DNA of 64,000 nt, taken from NCBI GenBank assembly GCA_002794705.1, contig PGTK01000002.1, positions 248,001 through 312,000 of the forward strand. The letters run 5' to 3'. Of this stretch, positions 32,977 to 42,440 are shown piece by piece (within the stretch, counting starts at the first letter, position 1; every line of letters begins with the position of its first letter). The notes beneath the pieces were generated by a model. It was not told the DNA's origin and made no database searches. It saw nothing but the letters and a program-made list of their open reading frames with translations. This DNA comes from Candidatus Thermofonsia Clade 1 bacterium. Its GTDB lineage: Bacteria > Chloroflexota > Anaerolineae > Aggregatilineales > UBA2796. The position numbers and the translations under genes were made by a program.

Positions 32977-34245
32977 CTAGGGCGTCGGAGTGGGCGTTGG
33001 GTTGCGCGCTGTGATGCTCACCTCAACTAGATTGTTGGGAATTACTACATTCTCCCCGCTGAAGCCTTCCCGCGCCACACTCGCCTGCAGCGCCACCTGA
33101 TGGACTCCGACGCCTAAGCCGCTCAATGAGACAAATACGCGGATTTCTTCAGCATTCAGCGTCTCAAGTGCCACTTGCGCGCCGCGCACAATCACATTGA
33201 CGCGTTCAGGCTGCACAGTGACGGCAAAATCCGCTGTATCAATGCCTTGAATCTGCACGGGAATGCCTGTGAACTCGCGGCTACCCTGCACAGGCTCTAT
33301 CTCAACTGTCACAGTGATATCATGCGCCTCCAGCAGGGTCACGCCGCTCGGCACGCTCAAGCGTACGATCTGTGTGAAAGTCTGAGTGCGGTTGCTCAGA
33401 TCAATCGGCTCTGTGAAGATGACGCCATTCATCGCCTCGATAGCGCGCCGATCGCCGCGCACAAACACACGGCGCGGCGACCACGTCTGGTTAACGCGCA
33501 AGTAGCCGCTCGGCAGCTCGCCGATCAGGCGTGGCTCAACGGCTAACTCAGTCACATCGGCGCGCTGTTGCACGTCAACCGTCACAGCGACCTCTGAGGG
33601 CGTGAGCGTCACATCCGTGATCGGGCGACCTTCAACGTCTACGGCGCTGAGCGGCAAAGTGAGCGTGAATGTGCCGCGCTGATTCTGCACGTTCACTTTG
33701 ACCTGTACAGCTGCAACCTGCGCTACGCGCTCCGCTGCCCCTACGACCAGTACTTCGGTCTGGGCGGGCTGTGCCGTCACAGTATAGCCGATAGGCGGCG
33801 CTTGCTCAAACTGGACGCTGATATCTTTCAGCTGTTCGGCGCGGCGCGCCAACTGGACGCTGATGCGGCTCGGTTGCACAGCCACCACAGCTGCGCCGCG
33901 CACCTCAGGCGCAAGGCTGCCGCGCAACTCAATGCTATATGGCTCACTGCGCGGTGGCAGACCGCTCAGATCGGCGATCACTTTGACTTGGCGCAACTCT
34001 AGGCTCTCAAAGACGGATTGTAAGCCGCGCACGGTCACTTGAGCAGCCGTTGGCGGACGATTCGCCACGATCAAGCCTTCATCGTAGCGGAGTTCTATCG
34101 GCACTTGCCCGATCAAACGACGTTGCTCAACAGGATCGCGGGCTGAGAGCGCCGCATACCACACTGCAAACGCCAGCAACAGCGAGCCGATCAGCCAGCC
34201 GAGATTATCCAAGAGAAAGCGCAGCCGTGTGCGCCGCTGTTGCAT
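32977..34245 (-). CDS. YbbR (CdaR-like) repeat protein
   Basis: 422 residues: one N-terminal transmembrane helix (WLIGSLLLAFAVWYAAL) and about four YbbR repeats outside the membrane (patterns such as PPTAAQVTVRGLQSVFESL and SPRRVFVRGDRRAIEAM), ending in NPTPTPTP. In Firmicutes and others CdaR/YbbR regulates the diadenylate cyclase CdaA encoded next to it. No cdaA is found in this window. The ATG at 34245 has AGGAAGG 9 bases upstream. It lies 43 bases after the glycosyltransferase gene and is probably in the same operon. Confidence 0.85.
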   Translation of the reverse strand: MQQRRTRLRFLLDNLGWLIGSLLLAFAVWYAALSARDPVEQRRLIGQVPIELRYDEGLIVANRPPTAAQVTVRGLQSVFESLELRQVKVIADLSGLPPRSEPYSIELRGSLAPEVRGAAVVAVQPSRISVQLARRAEQLKDISVQFEQAPPIGYTVTAQPAQTEVLVVGAAERVAQVAAVQVKVNVQNQRGTFTLTLPLSAVDVEGRPITDVTLTPSEVAVTVDVQQRADVTELAVEPRLIGELPSGYLRVNQTWSPRRVFVRGDRRAIEAMNGVIFTEPIDLSNRTQTFTQIVRLSVPSGVTLLEAHDITVTVEIEPVQGSREFTGIPVQIQGIDTADFAVTVQPERVNVIVRGAQVALETLNAEEIRVFVSLSGLGVGVHQVALQASVAREGFSGENVVIPNNLVEVSITARNPTPTPTP

Positions 34246-34288
34246 AGCGAACGTCCTTCCTAACACAAACTACGTCACTTTGCGCGTC

Positions 34289-36520
34289 TTACCGCACGCG
34301 CAAGCGCGTAAGTGTCACAAAATCTTCTGCTTGGGCGCCATCAGGCAGATGCAAGCGCAGCCGCTCAAAGATTTGCCCTTCGGCGCCCTCGCGCAGTGCA
34401 TACATACCCACGATCAGCGTCCAATCGCCGGTGGGCGTCCCTTCGCGCACGGTCAATTGGTGCTGATCTACGATAACTTCATCCGCCTGCCATGTGCTGG
34501 TCGGGCGCGACCAATTAGCAGGCATCCCGTCGCTTTGCGCATAGACGTTGGTGGTGTTGGGCTGAACAAGTTGCGCAAAAACGCGATAATCCGTCTCAAG
34601 CGGACGCAGACGTTGCCAATAGAGCGTGAGCATAAACGTATCGCCGCTCTGGGCGCTGAGCGGTCGCACTTCATAGCCGATCAGCGCCACTGCATCGCCC
34701 AAATTGGCGTGCATAGGATTCGGAATATCCGAATCGGCGCGCCGAGGCACGACTCGCACTGTACCGATATTCGTACGATCCGTGCGCACGCCCTCATCAG
34801 AAGTCCACATGCGCTCGCCCGTCTTCAGATCGTAGAAGCCAAGCCAGATGGTCAGCGTTTGAGGCGCATAGGCGTGATCGGGCAGGCGCACTGCCACGCG
34901 ATTCTGCCAGTATTTCCCGATGTGCGCCATCTGACTGGTCGCCCACATCCCCTCGCCCAAAAAGACATCGCGCTGTGCCACAATCGTGCCTGACTCATTC
35001 TCCAAATGGACGAACAGACTCCAATCGCGGCGCATAGGCGCCGTCTGCTGAAAGTTGAGATAAAGCATAACGTATTCAGCGGGCTGAGCAGTCAGATCGT
35101 TGTCATGTTGGTACAGGACAAGCGCCGCTGTGCTTGGCGAGTCAGGCTCGTAGAACGGCACGCTGTATAAGTCCGAGTCGAATGGATAAGGCGAGAGGAC
35201 AGGCGTGCGATAGGCAAAAAGGATCGTGATCGCTCCCGCGAACGCCGCAAAGATGTACCACGCCGCGATCAGGCGCGCTAGGTACTTGCCGCCGATCTGC
35301 CAGGCGCCCACAGCTAACCACAGACTGATCGGCGCGATGGCTGCGAACATCAACCGCCCCTGCGAAGCCCACGTCTCGCTGGTCCAGCGCAGCAGACCGC
35401 CAAACAAGACGCCGATCCACACCAAGCTGACCACCCGCGCTAACCACAGCGCGTTCACTCGCCACAGATGCGATCCCAGAACGTTCAGCAGCAGTCCACC
35501 AGCACACACCGCAGCGATAAGGTTAAAAACCGTGTAGATGAAATCGGCGAACGGCACATTCACGCCGCCGAAGAAGCCCCAATAGCTCATCAGGAAGGTG
35601 TGCCGCTCCGCCCAGAGCTGTGCTGCATTAGCAGGTATGGCGCGCCTGCCCACAATATCCAAAAAGACGTTCAGTCCCGTCGGATCGCCGTATAGCTGCC
35701 AGTTGCGCACGTACCACCATGCACTTATCAGGATTGTCAAGCCGCCCGTGACCGCCGCGCCTACCACGAACGTCTGTAGGCTGCGCAGTTGCCAAGCCTT
35801 CAGCGCTAGGACTAGGGCGATGATCGGCAACAGGAAGCCGATATTGAACTTTGCCAACATGCCCGCGCCGCTCAGGACGCCGATCAGGATCAGCTCACGG
35901 AGCGGCGGCGCATCTTGCCGCTTGATCAAGCGCGCAATGCTCACCAGAAGCGCCGTTGCCAGCATATTCGAGAGATTGTCGTTGTTCACACTGGCGCTGA
36001 TGAACAAGAACATCGGGTTGAAAGCGACGGTCGCCATGCTCAAGAGCGCGATGCCCTCGCGCTGCGGAAACAACTCCCGCGCCAAAAGATAGGTCAGCCA
36101 GACGGTCAAGGCGCCTAGCGCGACCGAGAGCCAGCGCGAGAGGTAGATGGCCCAGACCGTCCCTGAGCTGCCGTTGCGCGCTGCTGTGTGAATGGTCATA
36201 TTGGCATTGCGATCAGGCAACACCAAGCCGATATCAGCGTGCGGATTGATGTAGCGGATCGCGGGCAGATTGCTCGTATCGAAGGCAAAGGTCAGTGCCG
36301 CTGCCAAAAAGTAGTACAGCGGCGGCTGACTGCCCTCTTGCCGCCATGCCGTCTCAACACCCGCCTGCTGCACAGGCAGACTGAAGCCGTTTGTAGCGAT
36401 GTACTGCACCATTGGATAGTGCCACAGCTCATCAGAGGCTTCCAGCAGCGGCGTGACGACGCTATACAGCAGGGCAAAAAGCACATAAGCGATCAGGATC
36501 AAGCGCGCCGCACGACTCAT
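34289..36520 (-). CDS. GT-C fold membrane glycosyltransferase (GT39/PMT-like)
   Basis: 743 residues with about eleven transmembrane helices in the first 440 residues and a C-terminal beta-rich exported region. The first outer loop carries the acidic DE pair in EASDELWHYP, the catalytic mark of GT-C enzymes that use lipid-linked sugar donors, followed by EGSQPPLYYFLAA typical of the PMT_2 family. It probably transfers sugars to proteins or glycans outside the cytoplasm. Its ATG overlaps the GT4 stop by four bases. Confidence 0.78.
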   Translation of the reverse strand: MSRAARLILIAYVLFALLYSVVTPLLEASDELWHYPMVQYIATNGFSLPVQQAGVETAWRQEGSQPPLYYFLAAALTFAFDTSNLPAIRYINPHADIGLVLPDRNANMTIHTAARNGSSGTVWAIYLSRWLSVALGALTVWLTYLLARELFPQREGIALLSMATVAFNPMFLFISASVNNDNLSNMLATALLVSIARLIKRQDAPPLRELILIGVLSGAGMLAKFNIGFLLPIIALVLALKAWQLRSLQTFVVGAAVTGGLTILISAWWYVRNWQLYGDPTGLNVFLDIVGRRAIPANAAQLWAERHTFLMSYWGFFGGVNVPFADFIYTVFNLIAAVCAGGLLLNVLGSHLWRVNALWLARVVSLVWIGVLFGGLLRWTSETWASQGRLMFAAIAPISLWLAVGAWQIGGKYLARLIAAWYIFAAFAGAITILFAYRTPVLSPYPFDSDLYSVPFYEPDSPSTAALVLYQHDNDLTAQPAEYVMLYLNFQQTAPMRRDWSLFVHLENESGTIVAQRDVFLGEGMWATSQMAHIGKYWQNRVAVRLPDHAYAPQTLTIWLGFYDLKTGERMWTSDEGVRTDRTNIGTVRVVPRRADSDIPNPMHANLGDAVALIGYEVRPLSAQSGDTFMLTLYWQRLRPLETDYRVFAQLVQPNTTNVYAQSDGMPANWSRPTSTWQADEVIVDQHQLTVREGTPTGDWTLIVGMYALREGAEGQIFERLRLHLPDGAQAEDFVTLTRLRVR

Positions 36521-37686
36521 AGCTCATCGGCACTTTTTGTCAGCACTTCGAGGAAAAAGTCAGCTGTGCGCTGTGCGATGCGCGTCCAGGTGAACTGCTC
36601 CGAGAGCTGCCGCGCATGGCTACTCAGCCTTGCGCGCAGCTGTGGCGTGCTAGCGAGCGTTCGAATGGCTTCGCCGAGCGCCTCAGGCTGCTCAGGCGGC
36701 ACTAAATAGACGTTCTCGCCGTGATGCAGCTCCGGCAGCGGCAAGGCGGGCGTGCTGGTGATGATCGGGCAGCCGTGCGCCAAGCCCGCCATGAACGATC
36801 CGCGCCTGAACGAGACTCCGTCGGTATAGGGCAATGCCAGCATATCGCAGGCTAACAAATGCGCACTGACCGCTGCACTCTCAATGAAGCCTGTCCTTCG
36901 AACGCGCTCAGTGAGTCCCAGCCGATCTATCAGCTCATCCACGCTCTCAGCATAATGGACATTGCTGGGATCGCTTGCGCCTGTGCGCCCGCCGATCAGC
37001 ACCAGATAGGCATTCACGCCGCTCTGCAGTGCCTGCGCCACGCCATGCAACAGGCACGCTGCACCCTTGCTGGCATTCAAAAAGCCGAAATAGCCGATCA
37101 AGACGCCGTCATCAGGGATGTTGAGCGCAGTGCGCAACGCAGCGCGGTCAAAATCGGGCGGCGGTGCAGGCGCGATGTTAGAGCCTATCGGGATGCAGCG
37201 TAAAGGCGGAAGTCCGCGCTCTTGGGCAAGCTGCTGCTCATCATGCACATTGGTGACGATCACGCCCTTGGCGCTACGGGCAAGGCTGAGCAACGCCTGA
37301 TAGCGCAAACTGCCCGCCTTCGGGAACAGATACGGCACAAGCAGATCGTGAAACGTCGTGATGGTAGGGAAGTTGCTCAGACGTGACGGCAACAGATGCA
37401 CCAATGGCGCCACCTTGCCGAACGCCACCGCCTCATACTGCAAATTGATCACCTCTAAGCGATTCTGGCGCGCCCAGCGGCTCACCTGCATGAGCGCCGC
37501 CCAATTCCAATCGCGCACCTCAGCTGTCACCCGAATGCCTGAGTGACCGTTGCCCTGCGCCCGCTGATGGGTCAAGACATGCACCTCATGCCCCAGCGCA
37601 GCGAGCGCTGCCGCCAATTCATGTGTGAACGCGCCCACGCCGCCCTCCATTGGCGGATATTCGCCCGTAATGAAGCCGATCCGCAT
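36517..37686 (-). CDS. GT4-family glycosyltransferase
   Basis: 389 residues, GT-B fold. The N-terminal acceptor domain has ITGEYPPMEGGVGAF. The C-terminal donor domain has IGYFGFLNASKG, VRRTGFIESAAVSAHL and the sugar-nucleotide region LPYTDGVSFRRGSF with the HGCPIITS loop. It makes a glycosidic bond on the cytoplasmic side. Acceptor unknown. Second gene of the GT2-GT4-GT-C-YbbR operon. Confidence 0.87.
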   Translation of the reverse strand: MRIGFITGEYPPMEGGVGAFTHELAAALAALGHEVHVLTHQRAQGNGHSGIRVTAEVRDWNWAALMQVSRWARQNRLEVINLQYEAVAFGKVAPLVHLLPSRLSNFPTITTFHDLLVPYLFPKAGSLRYQALLSLARSAKGVIVTNVHDEQQLAQERGLPPLRCIPIGSNIAPAPPPDFDRAALRTALNIPDDGVLIGYFGFLNASKGAACLLHGVAQALQSGVNAYLVLIGGRTGASDPSNVHYAESVDELIDRLGLTERVRRTGFIESAAVSAHLLACDMLALPYTDGVSFRRGSFMAGLAHGCPIITSTPALPLPELHHGENVYLVPPEQPEALGEAIRTLASTPQLRARLSSHARQLSEQFTWTRIAQRTADFFLEVLTKSADEL

Positions 37687-37698
37687 ACCTGTCTGCCT

Positions 37699-38637
37699 CT
37701 AGGTTTTGTTCAGCAATGCCCGAATCACTTGCCAATAGAGCTGTACACGCTCACGGCGCAAAGGGCGCTTGGAGCCAAGCGCGCCCTTTAGCGCTTCTAG
37801 GGATAATTGTTGCGCATAGCTGACGATCAGGAAAGCGCGCAAGACTGTCGCTGCGCCTACGCCGTGAAACTTGCGCAAATAGCGCACCTTGCCACGTTGA
37901 AAGTGGATTTGTTTGACTAGGCTTGCTTGCTCAGTGCTTTTGCCGCCGTGATGCACCACATACACACCGCCGTGATAGACTACCTCCCAGCCTGCTAATT
38001 TGGCGCGCTTGCAGAAGTCCACTTCTTCGCTGAACATGAAGTAGCCTTCGTCTAAGCCGCCAATTTGCTCGTAAACAGCGCGCCGCAACATCAAGGCTGA
38101 GCCTTGCACCCAGTCTACCCTTGCAATAGCAGTATCAGCCACATCGCGGAAGTAAAAGCGATCCAGCAAGCCTCTGGGCGCATAGGGCTGCAGCCATGTG
38201 CTCTCTAAGAGCGATATCAGCAAGGTGGGAAAGCGCCGCCGCGTGGATTGATGCGTGCCATCTGTGTTGAGCGTGTGCGCGCCCAAAATGCCGACCTGCG
38301 GATGCTCCCGCAAGTAGCTGACCATCTCTGCCAATGCCGTGCCGCGCACCTCAGTATCAGGATTGAGCAGGAAGAGGAACTCACCTTGCGCTGCCGCCAG
38401 ACCGATATTATTGCCGCGTGTAAAGCCAACGTTTTCGCTTTGAGGCAAAGTGCCCACATACGGATACGCTTCCTTCAACAATTCGACCGTGCCATCATTG
38501 CTGGCTGAGTCCACCACAATGATCTCAGTTGATAGAGGCGCCAAACGCAATGACTCAGCAATCGAATCGAGGCAGCGGGCGAGGTAGTCGCGCACGTTCC
38601 ACGAGACAATGATGATTGATAGCTCCACTGACTTCAT
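37699..38637 (-). CDS. GT2-family glycosyltransferase (rhamnosyltransferase-like)
   Basis: 312 residues, GT-A fold. Motifs: IIIVSWNVRDYLARCL at the start, IVVDSASNDGT (first DxD region), FLLNPDTEV (DTE in place of DxD) and SALMLRRAVYEQIGGLDEGYFMFSEEVDFC for the acceptor/catalytic loop. These are typical of WbbL-like rhamnosyltransferases. A TATAAT sits only nine bases before the ATG and no ribosome site is visible, so the mRNA may be leaderless. First gene of the glycan operon. Confidence 0.88.
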   Translation of the reverse strand: MKSVELSIIIVSWNVRDYLARCLDSIAESLRLAPLSTEIIVVDSASNDGTVELLKEAYPYVGTLPQSENVGFTRGNNIGLAAAQGEFLFLLNPDTEVRGTALAEMVSYLREHPQVGILGAHTLNTDGTHQSTRRRFPTLLISLLESTWLQPYAPRGLLDRFYFRDVADTAIARVDWVQGSALMLRRAVYEQIGGLDEGYFMFSEEVDFCKRAKLAGWEVVYHGGVYVVHHGGKSTEQASLVKQIHFQRGKVRYLRKFHGVGAATVLRAFLIVSYAQQLSLEALKGALGSKRPLRRERVQLYWQVIRALLNKT

Positions 38638-38646
38638 AGGAGAGCA

Positions 38647-38652
38647 ATTATA
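38647..38652 (-). promoter_or_regulatory. Consensus -10 just upstream of the GT2 gene
   Basis: Minus strand TATAAT ending nine bases before the ATG. The expected transcript start would be within about three bases of the start codon. Confidence 0.5.
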
Positions 38653-38734
38653 CCGAATTCAGCCTATTCAGACTGGCATACGGCGCTTTTTTTGAGTACG
38701 ATCTGCCTAACGAACGCTAAGAATCGAGCGCTCT

Positions 38735-39694
38735 ATGCCGATCATTTTCGCGCTGATGCTGTTAGTGGTGATCGCCAATTTTGCTGAGAGCCGTCCGCGC
38801 TGGCAACCGATGCTCTCCATGCTGATCCTTGCCGCCAACGCAGGCCTGGTCGCTCTGACGCTCTCCTTAGAGCCGAGTCCTGCGGCATTGGCGCTGAACA
38901 TTGGCTTGGCGGCTCTGGCTTGCCTGCCGCTTTGGCGACCCGCACGCTTGCGCCTTGCTGCTTGGCTGCCCAAAAGCGGCTTTAAGCCCGATTCGCCGCT
39001 GCACATGACGGCGCTTGTGCTGTGCGTGTACTTGATCGCTAACAGCTTGCTCAGCTACGCCCTTGCTGACGGACTGAGCGGCTTGCGCGAATCGGCTCAG
39101 GCGCGTGGCGACGTGCTGAACGTTGAAAGCCTGCTGACTCAGATGCTGATTTTCACCTTTTTCGGCATTCTAGGCGTCGGACTAGGCATACGGCGCACCT
39201 TTCCACAGGTCTTAGAGCGCCTCGCCCTGCGCGCCCCGACTCTGCGCGAAATTTACATCGGCTTCGGCATTGCATTCGGCTTATTCTGGACGGTCTATGC
39301 GCTCAGCGTGCTGTGGCAGCTGCTCCTGCCGCCGGACGTGATCGAGCAGCAGACTGAGTTGAGCGGCTTGATCGCCGAAAATATCGAGACGCTCAGCCTC
39401 GCTTTTTGGGTCGCGTTTACGGCAGCTGTGGGCGAGGAAATCGCTTTCCGCGGCGCTCTGCAGCCGATCTTCGGCAACTGGCTCACTAGCGCCGTCTTTG
39501 CCCTGACTCACACCCAATATGCCTTTACGCCCGCGCTCGGCATTATCTTCGTTGTCTCGCTTGGCTTTGGCTGGGCGCGGCAACGCTACAACACAACAGT
39601 AGTGATTGTGGCGCACTTTGCCTACAACTTCGCGTTGGCTGCGCTGGTCGTCTTCGGACGCTACGCGCTAGACCTGCTGGAGATGATGCTATGA
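38735..39694 (+). CDS. CPBP-family intramembrane metalloprotease
   Basis: 319 residues with eight or so hydrophobic helices. The catalytic set is intact: EEIAFRGALQP (Glu234, Glu235, Arg) and a histidine in FALTHTQYA plus the histidine/asparagine in VAHFAYNF. These belong to the CPBP/CAAX-type (Rce1-like) intramembrane proteases. The target is unknown. ATG at 38735. The stop overlaps the start of the CapA-like gene (ATGA), so the two are translated together. Confidence 0.88.
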   Translation: MPIIFALMLLVVIANFAESRPRWQPMLSMLILAANAGLVALTLSLEPSPAALALNIGLAALACLPLWRPARLRLAAWLPKSGFKPDSPLHMTALVLCVYLIANSLLSYALADGLSGLRESAQARGDVLNVESLLTQMLIFTFFGILGVGLGIRRTFPQVLERLALRAPTLREIYIGFGIAFGLFWTVYALSVLWQLLLPPDVIEQQTELSGLIAENIETLSLAFWVAFTAAVGEEIAFRGALQPIFGNWLTSAVFALTHTQYAFTPALGIIFVVSLGFGWARQRYNTTVVIVAHFAYNFALAALVVFGRYALDLLEMML

Positions 39695-41505
39695 AGACTC
39701 TCCGCACAGCATATCGCGGCGCGCTGTGGCTCTTGTGCGCGCTCTTGCTGAGCGGTTGCTTTGCACGCGGCACGCGCCCGCCCATGACGCCGACTTTCAA
39801 CGCCCTAGCGCCTGAGGTCAGCCCAATGGCGACGCCCCTTCAGCCTCAGGTGACGCTTGAGCCGACTCCCTTCACGCCTGAGCCTGCGCCGCCGACTACT
39901 GGTGGGATCGCCCAACAGCCGACGCCGCTCCCGCCCCCAACGCAGCCTGCGCCGCCCACAGGCGCGATTCGCGTCTTCATTGCTGAGGGCGTGCCGCCCG
40001 CCCTTGCTGCCGCTTTCACGCCGCTGCTCACAAACAGACAAGTGGTGTTAAGCGACCTCCCCAGTTCGCAAGTCCAGCTCATCCGCGTGGCGCCCAACAC
40101 GCCGACTCCGCTTTTGGCGCGTTGGGTCTATGTGCCAGTTGTGCCATTCCTCTCCACAGCGGAGCGGATCAGCATCTCGGACATTCAGCGCTTTTGGCGT
40201 GGCGATATCGCGGCGCTTGCTGCCCTGAGCGAAGGCGGACAGCCGCCCGTCTTAGTCATGACTGAAGAGATACGCCGTTGGCTAGTCAGCGGGCTGGGCG
40301 AGCCTGCGCCCAATGTGCCGACTGAAGTGGTGCTGGAGGAAATTCTCGCGCCGCGCCTATGGGAGCTACGCAGCGCGTGGTCAATTTTGCCCTTTGAGAA
40401 GCTGAATCCGACTTTGAAGGCACTAACTGTAGATGGCGTGAACATTCTGAGCCGTTCGGTCTCGGTTGATCAATGGGCAATGACTGATACCTTCGGCGTC
40501 ATCGGCACAGACGCCGCCGCTCTGCAAACTGTGACGCAGGCGATCCTCGCTGCAGGGACGTGGCAAGCGACCAACCGCGATCCCACGCGCCTGACCTCGC
40601 TCATCTTGACAGGCGTCACGGCGCTGACACGCGCTACCGCTTGGAAGATGGAAACTCAGGGCATCCTCTACCCGGCGCGAGATATCGCGCCTTTTTTTGC
40701 CGAAGCTGATATCCTGCACACCAGTAACGAGGTCGCTTTTGCTAAGAATTGCCCGTATCCCGATCCCGCCTCGCAGAGCCTGATCTTTTGCAGCCGCGAA
40801 AAGTACTTCGAGCTGCTGCTGAACATCGGCGTGAACGTGATCGAGCTGACAGGCAACCATGTGAACGACTGGGGGACAGATGCACTGCTCAATACCCTTG
40901 CGATCTACGAGGCGCATAGCATCCCGTACTTTGGCGGCGGCAAAAACACTGCCGACGCGCAGCGTGCCGCCATTCGCGTCCATAACGGCAACATGATCGC
41001 CTTCATCGGCTGCAATGCGGTCGGTCCGCGTGGCGCCTGGGCAACTGAGGCACGTCCGGGCGCGGCGCGCTGCGATGATGAGTACCTCAGCCGCGAGATT
41101 CCGCGCCTGAAGGCACTCGCCGATATCGTAGTGATGACGATTCAGTATCAGGAGCTATACCAGTACAACGCGCCGCCCGCCCAAGATGCCTTTTTTCGCA
41201 AATACGCCGCCATGGGCGCCGATGTAGTCATTGGCAGTCAGGCGCATCAGCCGCAGGGCTTTGCCTTCACAGCTTGGCAGGGCGGCGCGTTCATCCACTT
41301 CGGCTTGGGCAACCTGTTCTTCGATCAAATGCAGTCGCTTGGCACACGCCAAATGTTCGCCGACAAACTGACCATCTATGACGGTCGTCTGCTCTCTGTG
41401 ACGCTTTTCACAGGCTTGATCGAGGATTACGCCCGTCCGCGCCCAATGACTGAGCCTGAGCGCGCTGCTTTCCTGCGCACAATCTTTAAGGCAAGTGGGT
41501 GGTAG
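39691..41505 (+). CDS. CapA/PgsA-like metallophosphatase-fold lipoprotein
   Basis: 604 residues with a lipoprotein signal (LLCALLLSGCF) and a Thr/Pro-rich spacer (residues about 30-90). The middle region (about 90-300) looks like a PBP-type or LysM-free spacer domain of unclear family. The C-terminal CapA-type calcineurin-like domain has LTGNHVNDWG, PYFGGGKN and VIGSQAHQPQGF. CapA proteins take part in poly-gamma-glutamate anchoring in some bacteria, but most are of unknown use. It is translationally coupled to the CPBP protease. Confidence 0.78.
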   Translation: MKTLRTAYRGALWLLCALLLSGCFARGTRPPMTPTFNALAPEVSPMATPLQPQVTLEPTPFTPEPAPPTTGGIAQQPTPLPPPTQPAPPTGAIRVFIAEGVPPALAAAFTPLLTNRQVVLSDLPSSQVQLIRVAPNTPTPLLARWVYVPVVPFLSTAERISISDIQRFWRGDIAALAALSEGGQPPVLVMTEEIRRWLVSGLGEPAPNVPTEVVLEEILAPRLWELRSAWSILPFEKLNPTLKALTVDGVNILSRSVSVDQWAMTDTFGVIGTDAAALQTVTQAILAAGTWQATNRDPTRLTSLILTGVTALTRATAWKMETQGILYPARDIAPFFAEADILHTSNEVAFAKNCPYPDPASQSLIFCSREKYFELLLNIGVNVIELTGNHVNDWGTDALLNTLAIYEAHSIPYFGGGKNTADAQRAAIRVHNGNMIAFIGCNAVGPRGAWATEARPGAARCDDEYLSREIPRLKALADIVVMTIQYQELYQYNAPPAQDAFFRKYAAMGADVVIGSQAHQPQGFAFTAWQGGAFIHFGLGNLFFDQMQSLGTRQMFADKLTIYDGRLLSVTLFTGLIEDYARPRPMTEPERAAFLRTIFKASGW

Positions 41506-41507
41506 CC

Positions 41508-42440
41508 CTAGATACCTAGAATTTCGAAGAAGCGCTGCCGACGTGCCTCTTCTAGCACATCTTGCAGATTAAAGACATGATCCACAACAGCAGCGCTCAG
41601 CTGAAGGTCTATGTGTGTGCGTTCAGTTATGGAGGCTTCATGCAATATCAAGATCGTCACAACCTGGGGATGTTCTCGGCGTGTACGTTGTAAACTCTTG
41701 AGAGCTGCTCCAATACGCTCAAGCGTGCCTGCTCGATCAATCCGTCCTTTGATCTCGATAGCTGTTTGTGGTACGCCATCTTTGTAGATAGCAACATCTG
41801 GCTCGTCGCTGAAAAGTAAACTTCGACCATCAATCAGCTCAAAGCGTTGGTCTGAAGCAATACTGCCTGCCAATAAACCTCGTGCAATTAGGCGTTGCAA
41901 GAGTGCCTCACGCACGGCAAGCTCTACATTGTCGCCCTTGTTATTTTGCCACGCACCTTGCGCTTGCGCGCCAGCTGCCATACTTCGCCAAAGATCGAAC
42001 TCTCTTGGACTAAGCTGTGTGTCTACCTCCACAAGTGCGCTGATGATTTGGTTCAAATGTTGTGAGACTTTCAGAGCTTTCTCAGAATCATCAAGCTGCC
42101 TACCGCGCTCATAAGCGTCAAGATCAAAGCCAATGCGCTTCATGGACTTTTGTGAAACCATTGCCAGCATGCGATAGTAGCTCACAGCACCTGCAATACC
42201 TTGTAGCACAGCAGGATGAGCGAAGACAAATACAGGCTTGATGCCACGATGAATGACTTTCTCCCAGGCTTGCTTGCTGATGTTCAGATCATCCCAATTC
42301 AAGGTTTCACCGCGCACGGACTCAAGAGCCTCTGCAACTTCTAAAAGTCGCCATTCATGCAACTTGCGATGAAAGAAGATGCTTCTAGAAATTTGATCGA
42401 GCGTCCAAGCTGCGCTATCTACCTTGCGTTGACGTTTCAT
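41508..42440 (-). CDS. Type II restriction endonuclease, XcyI-like
   Basis: 310 residues. A PD-(D/E)xK-like centre reads EPDVAIYKDGVPQTAIEIKGR, with the acidic residue, Glu and Lys in the right order. The N-terminal half includes FVFAHPAVLQGIAGAVSYYRMLAMVSQKS, which I associate with XcyI-type enzymes (CCCGGG). The family match is from memory and moderate. It follows the methylase gene with a four-base ATGA overlap, which fixes the ATG at 42440. GC content is visibly lower than in flanking genes. Its cut site must be tested. Confidence 0.7.
   Translation of the reverse strand: MKRQRKVDSAAWTLDQISRSIFFHRKLHEWRLLEVAEALESVRGETLNWDDLNISKQAWEKVIHRGIKPVFVFAHPAVLQGIAGAVSYYRMLAMVSQKSMKRIGFDLDAYERGRQLDDSEKALKVSQHLNQIISALVEVDTQLSPREFDLWRSMAAGAQAQGAWQNNKGDNVELAVREALLQRLIARGLLAGSIASDQRFELIDGRSLLFSDEPDVAIYKDGVPQTAIEIKGRIDRAGTLERIGAALKSLQRTRREHPQVVTILILHEASITERTHIDLQLSAAVVDHVFNLQDVLEEARRQRFFEILGI

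Noticed and set aside
34229..34993. Plus-strand frame opposite the GT39-like gene
   Set aside because: Antisense to a coherent membrane glycosyltransferase; composition typical of a shadow frame.
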